Positions 59,073 to 64,000 of a stretch of 64,000 nt of DNA are shown in pieces. The notes under the pieces are model-generated. The model made no database searches and was not told where the DNA came from. It saw nothing but the letters and a program-made list of their open reading frames with translations. The translations under genes and the position numbers were made by a program. How positions within the stretch are numbered: position 1 is the stretch's first letter; every line of letters starts with the position of its first letter. The DNA comes from Bradyrhizobium campsiandrae (GTDB lineage Bacteria > Pseudomonadota > Alphaproteobacteria > Rhizobiales > Xanthobacteraceae), in the NCBI RefSeq assembly GCF_014529705.1, contig NZ_JAANIH010000037.1:1-64000 (forward strand), in the 5' to 3' direction.

Positions 59073-60185
59073 ATGCGCCTCGGCAACCTCATCCAGCTCG
59101 GGATCAAGGAATTGCGCGGGCTGGCGCGCGACCCGATGCTGCTCGTGCTGATCGCCTATTCCTTCACGCTCGCGGTCTATGAAGGTGCCAACACGCTGCC
59201 GGAGACGTTGAACCGCGCCGCGATCGCCATCGTCGACGAGGATCATTCGCCGGTCTCGACCCGCATCGCGATGGCGTTCACCGACCCCTATTTCTCCACC
59301 CCTCGGCTGATCTCGCAATATGAGATGGACCGGCGGATGGATGCCGGTCTCGACACCTTCGCGCTCGACATACCGCCGGACTTCCAGCGCGATCTGCTGG
59401 CGCGCAAGGCGCCGTCGATCCAGCTCAACGTCGACGCAACGCGCATCTCGCAGGCCTTCAACGGCAGCGGCTATGTCGAACAGATCGTCGGCGCCGAGAT
59501 CGCCGAATTCCTGGCGCGCACCCGCGAAGCGCAGACGCCGCCGATCGACCTTGCGCTGCGCGCCCGCTTCAACCCGGAGCTGAAGAGATCCTGGTTCGGC
59601 GCAGTCGACCACCTCATCATGTCGATCACCATGCTCTCGATCATCCTGACCGGCGCGGCCCTGATCCGCGAGCGGGAGCATGGCACGATCGAGCATCTGC
59701 TGGTGATGCCGGTCACGCCATTGGAGATCATGGTGAGCAAGGTCTGGTCGATGGGGGCCGTGGTTCTGGTCGCCTCCACTCTGTCGATCACCTTTGTGGT
59801 CAAGGGATGGCTGGCGGTGACGATCGACGGCTCGGTGGCGCTGTTCCTGCTCGGCGCGGCGCTGCATCTGTTTGCCACCACCAGCATGGGCATCTTTCTC
59901 GCCACCGTCGCCGGCTCGATGCCGCAGTTCGGATTGCTGCTAATCATGATCCTGCTGCCGTTGCAGACGCTCTCGGGCAGCATGACGCCGCGGGAGAGCA
60001 TGCCGCAGTTCGTCCAGGACATCATGCTGGCCGCGCCGAACACGCATTTCGTATTGCTCGCCCAGGCCATCCTGTTCCGCGGCGCGGGCCTCGAGGCCGT
60101 CTGGCCGCAGCTTCTCGCGCTGACGCTGATCGGCGTCGTCTTCTTCCTGATTGCGCTGCGGCGCTTCCGCGACTTTCTCGCCTAG
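59073..60185 (+). CDS. ABC-2-type permease, YhhJ-like
   Basis: Inner-membrane permease of 370 residues. The first helix (DPMLLVLIAYSFTLAVYEG) is followed by a periplasmic domain of some 140 residues and five helices, the ABC-2 layout (HLIMSITMLSIILTGAALIREREHGTIEHLLVMPVTPLEIM). PLQTLSGSMTPRESMPQFVQ is the conserved final loop. It forms the membrane partner of the RbbA-like fusion; HlyD, RbbA and YhhJ genes commonly occur together. Confidence 0.93.
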   Translation: MRLGNLIQLGIKELRGLARDPMLLVLIAYSFTLAVYEGANTLPETLNRAAIAIVDEDHSPVSTRIAMAFTDPYFSTPRLISQYEMDRRMDAGLDTFALDIPPDFQRDLLARKAPSIQLNVDATRISQAFNGSGYVEQIVGAEIAEFLARTREAQTPPIDLALRARFNPELKRSWFGAVDHLIMSITMLSIILTGAALIREREHGTIEHLLVMPVTPLEIMVSKVWSMGAVVLVASTLSITFVVKGWLAVTIDGSVALFLLGAALHLFATTSMGIFLATVAGSMPQFGLLLIMILLPLQTLSGSMTPRESMPQFVQDIMLAAPNTHFVLLAQAILFRGAGLEAVWPQLLALTLIGVVFFLIALRRFRDFLA

Positions 60186-60202
60186 CCCAGGGCGGCGACG
60201 GC

Positions 60203-60691
60203 TCAGAGCTTGTGACCCTTCTGGCGCAGCGTCTCGATCAGGCGCTGCTTCAATTGGTCGGCGGCCTTCTGGCTGATGTCCTGACCGATCTGCGTACTCG
60301 CCTGCGCCAGCGCATCCGACTGCGCCAGAAGCTTCTGTCCGGCCGGCTGGGCGTAGAACGCTTCGATCTGGCGCAGTTCGTCGAGGGTGAAGGTCGCGGC
60401 ATAGACGGCGGCGATCTGGTCGAGCATGGCCGTGACGAACGGCGCGTAGATCTCGGCGCCGGGCGCCGTCATCGCATCGTAGTCGCGTTCGATCTCCGGC
60501 CTGTCCTGCGCCACCACCGGGCGCAGCTTGAGCAGCAGCTGCGGCAGCAGCGCACGATATTGATCGGCGATCTTCAGGGTGTCCACGAGCTTGCGCGCCG
60601 CGGTCATCGCCTCCGGCGAGGGCGCCTGCGCGGAGGCGCCAGCCACGAAGAACAGGAGAAAGCCGGCGATCGTCAACAGGCGTCTGGACAT
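60203..60691 (-). CDS. DUF2059 exported protein
   Basis: Predicted periplasmic protein of 162 residues with a signal peptide (cleavage after ASA, about residue 21). The DUF2059 core is YAATFTLDELRQIEAFYAQPAGQKLLAQS. ATG 60691 has GGAGAGG upstream; an in-frame start four codons earlier is less likely. It follows opgC by 12 bases on the same strand, and is convergent with the YhhJ-like gene. Function unknown. Confidence 0.9.
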   Translation of the reverse strand: MSRRLLTIAGFLLFFVAGASAQAPSPEAMTAARKLVDTLKIADQYRALLPQLLLKLRPVVAQDRPEIERDYDAMTAPGAEIYAPFVTAMLDQIAAVYAATFTLDELRQIEAFYAQPAGQKLLAQSDALAQASTQIGQDISQKAADQLKQRLIETLRQKGHKL

Positions 60692-60703
60692 GGACCTCTC
60701 CAT

Positions 60704-61921
60704 TCACCGGCTCGCGGACGCCGCAGGGGCGGTTGCGGCCGGCGCGCTCTCGCTGGCACTCTCGGGCTCCTCGACCTCGGACACTTTCACGAACAGGGTC
60801 GGCACCCGGTCGGCGCGGTCGAGCAGCCAGGCGGCGCCGATCATGATGACGATGCCGACGGCGGAGACCGCGAGCTGTTCCCAGACGCCCTTGGTGTATT
60901 GCGTCAGGATCCAGTGCGCGGAGAACGACAGGAAGACGCCGAGGCAGAAGATCGGCAGCGAGTGCTGACCGCAGAGGATGACGGGACGCAGCCACGCCGC
61001 GTGCAGCGCCCGCCATTTGCGCGAGACGAAATGCGTCACCCAGATCGCCAGCGCCAGGAAATGCGTGAAGCGCAGCATGTCGAGGTCGGTCTTGTCGATC
61101 GGGTAGATCGCCTTGATCATCCATTTCGGGATCAGGGCCTCGAGCGCATGGACGTGCCAGGTCATCACGATCAGGAAGGCGAAGACGATCCACGCCGCGG
61201 CCAGCGCCATCGCAGCTTTCGACCACACCCATCTGCGGATCCTGGCGATCTCGCCGACGCCGCACCAGGCAGCGAATACGAACATCAGCTGCCAGCAGAA
61301 CGGATTGAAGTACCAGGTCGATCCGGGCGGATAGGAGGCGATGTTCCAGTCGAACCAGCGCGACAGCGCATAGAGCACGACGGAGGCGGCAAGCGTCAGG
61401 TTCGGCCGGCGCACCAGGCACCAGACCATGAAGGGTGCAGCAACCACCAGCGCGATATAGAGCGGCAGCACGTCGAGATTGACCGGCTTGTATTTGAGCA
61501 GGATCGCCTGCCCGATCAGCTCGTCCGGATGCGACAGGAAGTTGAACACGTTGAACTCGTGCTCGTACATCGGATTGTCGAAGCGGCGCGCGGTGCGCGC
61601 GATCTGCGCCGTGAACAGCAGGAACAGCATGATGTGGGCGACATACATTTCCGCCGCCCGCCGCCACAGCCGCTTCAGCGCGGCAACGAACCAGCCGCCG
61701 GCGACGACGGGGCCGTAAATCCAGCCGACCAGGTAGCCGGAGATGAAGACGAAGAACTCGGCGGCATCGCTGAAGCCGTAATTGCGCAGCGTCAGCCAGG
61801 CCACGACGTCGTGCGGGATGTGGTCGAGGAAGATCATCCACAGGCCGATGCCGCGGAACAGGTCGAGCCGCAAATCGCGCTCCACCGGCGCCAACAGTGC
61901 TGCCTGGTCCCGTGTGATCAT
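60704..61921 (-). CDS. opgC: OpgC-family acyltransferase (periplasmic glucan succinylation)
   Basis: Integral membrane protein of 405 residues with about ten helices. The N-terminal motif RDLRLDLFRGIGLWMIFLDHIPHDV and NYGFSDAAEFFVFISGYLVG define the OpgC family, which in Gram-negatives adds succinyl groups to osmoregulated periplasmic glucans (the cyclic glucans of rhizobia being the likely substrate here). The C-terminal tail is Ala/Ser/Glu-rich. The DUF2059 gene follows. Confidence 0.9.
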   Translation of the reverse strand: MITRDQAALLAPVERDLRLDLFRGIGLWMIFLDHIPHDVVAWLTLRNYGFSDAAEFFVFISGYLVGWIYGPVVAGGWFVAALKRLWRRAAEMYVAHIMLFLLFTAQIARTARRFDNPMYEHEFNVFNFLSHPDELIGQAILLKYKPVNLDVLPLYIALVVAAPFMVWCLVRRPNLTLAASVVLYALSRWFDWNIASYPPGSTWYFNPFCWQLMFVFAAWCGVGEIARIRRWVWSKAAMALAAAWIVFAFLIVMTWHVHALEALIPKWMIKAIYPIDKTDLDMLRFTHFLALAIWVTHFVSRKWRALHAAWLRPVILCGQHSLPIFCLGVFLSFSAHWILTQYTKGVWEQLAVSAVGIVIMIGAAWLLDRADRVPTLFVKVSEVEEPESASESAPAATAPAASASR

Positions 61922-62219
61922 GGCCCCCGCCTCGTCAGGTGGGCGTCGCGCCGTTGCGGCGCTGGTGAGAATCGGATGCTAAAAAAGATTGATCAAAAGG
62001 TCACCTAACCCTTGGGCCAGACGGCTGGGCTAGACGGCTGAGTTACACGGCCGACGGTAGCCGACCTTGGCGCCCGCGCAAGGGACTTTGTCATCACCAA
62101 GCAAGGGGGCGCTAAAAACGGGGCGAAAACAACCCCATGCACAGTAGCTAAGTCCTTGTACTGTTTGTGAAACTCATCCCGGACGTCGGGCAAGCCCCCC
62201 GCTTGGCGCGACCCGGGCG

Positions 62220-64000
62220 TCAGCCCGGCCGGTCGCCCTCGGCGAGCATGCCGTCCAGCATCGTCTCGGCCTTACGCAGCAGCGGCTTTGCGCCACTCTC
62301 GGAGGCGATCGCGATCGCCGCGCGCAGGGCGGCCAGGATAACAGTGCGATTCGCCTCGCTCGTCGGCGGCGTCACCACGGCCTCCCCGTACAGGGCCTCG
62401 GCCTCGAGGCCGGAGAAGCCCTGCTGGCGCGCGGTGTTGCGCGCCTCGCGCAGCATGTTCTGCGCCGCCTGGAGATCGCCGAGCTGGTGGGTCGCCAGTG
62501 CAAGGTAGATCGAGGAGCGCAGCACCGCCGAGGTGTAGCCGACCGCCCTCGCCTCCTCGCGCGCCTCGGCCAGGATCCGACGGGCCCGGTCGAACAGCCC
62601 CTGCTCGAGATAGGCGATGCCGAGATGGCAGGCGAGCACCGGCACGAACAGGCGGATGCCGTGCTTCTGCGCCAGCACGAACCCCTCTTCGAGGATCGCA
62701 GCCGCCGCCGCGGGATCGTTCTGGCCGAGCTTCAGCCAGCCGCCGCTATAGGCGGCGGCAACGCGGTCATAGGGGCGACCGGTCTCGTCTGCGATCGCGG
62801 CCGCCTCGCGCTGAAGCTGCTCGGCGGCATCAAGCTCGCCCATCACGGTGTGGGTGATGCTTCCCATCATGCAGCAGAGCACGAGCAGAGATTGCGGGGT
62901 CGTCCCAATCGGCGCACTGGCTGCGGGACCGGCGAGATGAGCCCGAGCCGTGGCCAGCATCTCCTTGGCACGATGGTAACGGCCGGCCAGAAAATAGGCC
63001 TGCCCGAGATTGTACTGCGCGAGATTGCGCCAACCGGGATTGCCGGAGCTATCCGCCAGACGCACGACCTCTTCGCCGATCACCACAGCTTCGACGGGCG
63101 TCCCATAGAAGTTCTGCGCACCCGCCCTCATGGTCATGGCTGCGACTTTGCGCCCAATGTCGCCGATCCCATCTGCTCGGCGTTCAGCTTCCCTACCCAG
63201 GTCTAGGGCTTCAGCAACACGACCAGATCCGGTGTAGGCCAAACGCGCCTCCATCCGGAGATCGATAGCATCAGCTTCCCGCGAAACGGTGACGGGCGTC
63301 TTGTCGAGAGATCCAAGCGCAATCTCAAAATAATCGACCGCGTCCGCATATGCCGAGCGCGCCATGCTCTTTCGTGCAGCCCCTCTGCCGTGATGAAACG
63401 CCTTTCGCCAATCCTTGGCTCTCGTTGCGTGGTAGCAGAGCGTGTCCGGGCTGTCGGCCCAGGCCTCATCACTTTCAAGACTTGCCAGGATACTGGCATG
63501 GATGCCTTCGCGTACCTTTTCGACCATTGAATCGTAGGTCACCTGCCTGACCATTTCATGCCGAAATTCGAGCGAGTCCTCCAGCTCACTATCGATCCTG
63601 ACGAGCAGTTCGGCGCGGTCGAGCGCGGTGAGGCAATCCTGCAGGACGTCTTCCGGCAATGCCGCCACTTTCCGCAACATGCCCTGGCTTGCCCGTGGCC
63701 CGAGTGCCGCGGCAATCTGGAGCAGCGACCTTTCCTGTCGTGACACGCGATCCAGCCGGGCCGCGATCACCCCTTGAATGCTGCTGGGAATGCCGAGCTC
63801 GTCTACGGGACGCACCAAGGACAAGTCGCCCCACTGACCAAGAAGCGTACCGCTATCCTTCAGACTGCGGCAAACCTCCTCGATGAACAGCGGAACGTTG
63901 GCCGTGTGGGAAATGATCCGGTTTTTCAGGTCCGCGCTCGTCGTGGCGGGCCCCAGCATCTCCGCGAGCATGGCCAGTCCGGAGGCATCGTCAAGCGGGC
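62220..64000 (-). CDS. C-terminal part of a large AAA/TPR signalling ATPase (start outside window)
   Basis: The frame is open to the right edge, so only the last 593 residues are seen. The visible N-terminal part resembles the end of the AAA module of adenylate-cyclase-type regulators: NRIISHTANVPLFIEEVCRSL, IQGVIAARLDRVSRQERSLLQIAAALG, then LEFRHEMVRQVTYDSMV. The remaining ~400 residues are TPR-like helices (FHHGRGAARKSMARSAYADAVDYFEIALGSL; YLEQGLFDRARRILAEAREEARAVG). Relatives carry an N-terminal guanylate/adenylate cyclase domain or a DNA-binding domain; which applies here lies outside the window. Confidence 0.85.
   Translation of the reverse strand, partial: PLDDASGLAMLAEMLGPATTSADLKNRIISHTANVPLFIEEVCRSLKDSGTLLGQWGDLSLVRPVDELGIPSSIQGVIAARLDRVSRQERSLLQIAAALGPRASQGMLRKVAALPEDVLQDCLTALDRAELLVRIDSELEDSLEFRHEMVRQVTYDSMVEKVREGIHASILASLESDEAWADSPDTLCYHATRAKDWRKAFHHGRGAARKSMARSAYADAVDYFEIALGSLDKTPVTVSREADAIDLRMEARLAYTGSGRVAEALDLGREAERRADGIGDIGRKVAAMTMRAGAQNFYGTPVEAVVIGEEVVRLADSSGNPGWRNLAQYNLGQAYFLAGRYHRAKEMLATARAHLAGPAASAPIGTTPQSLLVLCCMMGSITHTVMGELDAAEQLQREAAAIADETGRPYDRVAAAYSGGWLKLGQNDPAAAAAILEEGFVLAQKHGIRLFVPVLACHLGIAYLEQGLFDRARRILAEAREEARAVGYTSAVLRSSIYLALATHQLGDLQAAQNMLREARNTARQQGFSGLEAEALYGEAVVTPPTSEANRTVILAALRAAIAIASESGAKPLLRKAETMLDGMLAEGDRPG

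Noticed and set aside
61988..61997. TGATCAA word resembling half of an FNR box upstream of opgC
   Set aside because: The second half-site does not occur at the required six-base spacing.
59807..62008. Long plus-strand frame across YhhJ, DUF2059 and opgC
   Set aside because: It crosses the ends of real genes on both strands, and its translation is low-complexity Arg/Asp/Gln-rich.
62019..62040. Direct repeat AGACGGCTG in two copies 13 bases apart
   Set aside because: Only two copies in a gene-free 200-base stretch without other structure; probably chance or slippage.

Overview
The window is GC-rich, densely coded DNA that reads as the chromosome of a Rhizobiales alphaproteobacterium close to Bradyrhizobium or Rhodopseudomonas. 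The grounds are the codon use, many ABC and TRAP uptake systems with aromatic-acid genes, OpgC and DUF2059 neighbours, and a Bradyrhizobium-type palindromic repeat (17803-17890). I see no rRNA, tRNA, CRISPR array, insertion sequence or phage gene. The genes at both edges are cut by the window.

Layout. 1-7216 (minus): a five-gene peptide-type ABC importer (Tat-exported binding protein, two permeases, two ATPases) behind an AbgB-like M20 amidohydrolase. 7513-9885 (plus): an HtrA-like protein without its catalytic triad, a serine esterase and a small membrane protein. 9970-12787 (minus): a DsbA-like thioredoxin, lrgB, lrgA and two hotdog thioesterases, facing a TetR gene across two tandem operators. 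13485-17693: small exported proteins, an AbrB-type membrane protein, and a flavin-fold protein divergent from a LysR regulator.

18001-27872 is a hydroxycinnamate (p-coumarate/ferulate) module. It holds a pobA relic, a TarPQM-type TRAP transporter, DUF3237, hicAB, a crotonase, feruloyl-CoA synthase, an SDR, a thioesterase and a CouP-like binding protein followed at once by a strong terminator. Similar ATAACAT-type inverted repeats precede both the TRAP genes and the crotonase gene, which suggests one shared regulator. 27898-37420 holds two GST genes, each beside a WYL/YafY-type regulator, a YkgJ-type protein overlapping a convergent gene, a membrane-tethered TAXI protein, and a cyclic-nucleotide-gated K+ channel next to an atypical crotonase. 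37474-44969 holds a REC-EAL phosphodiesterase, a desaturase, a MetX-like hydrolase behind a 25-bp perfect palindrome, a degenerate metallo-beta-lactamase-fold protein, an MFS transporter and an acyl-CoA ligase.

45112-55068 is the most unusual locus. An AraC regulator is divergent from an apparent operon that encodes an AMP-forming CoA ligase, a ribose-type permease, a periplasmic binding protein, a second permease fused to an SMP-30/strictosidine-synthase-like beta-propeller, a free diverged propeller, and a double ATPase. It looks like an uptake system coupled to lactone or ester chemistry and CoA activation; the substrate is unknown. 55247-60185 is an HlyD/RbbA-like/YhhJ-like export cluster with a candidate FNR/FixK box upstream. 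60203-61921 holds opgC and a DUF2059 gene. The right end is the C-terminal part of a large AAA/TPR signalling ATPase.
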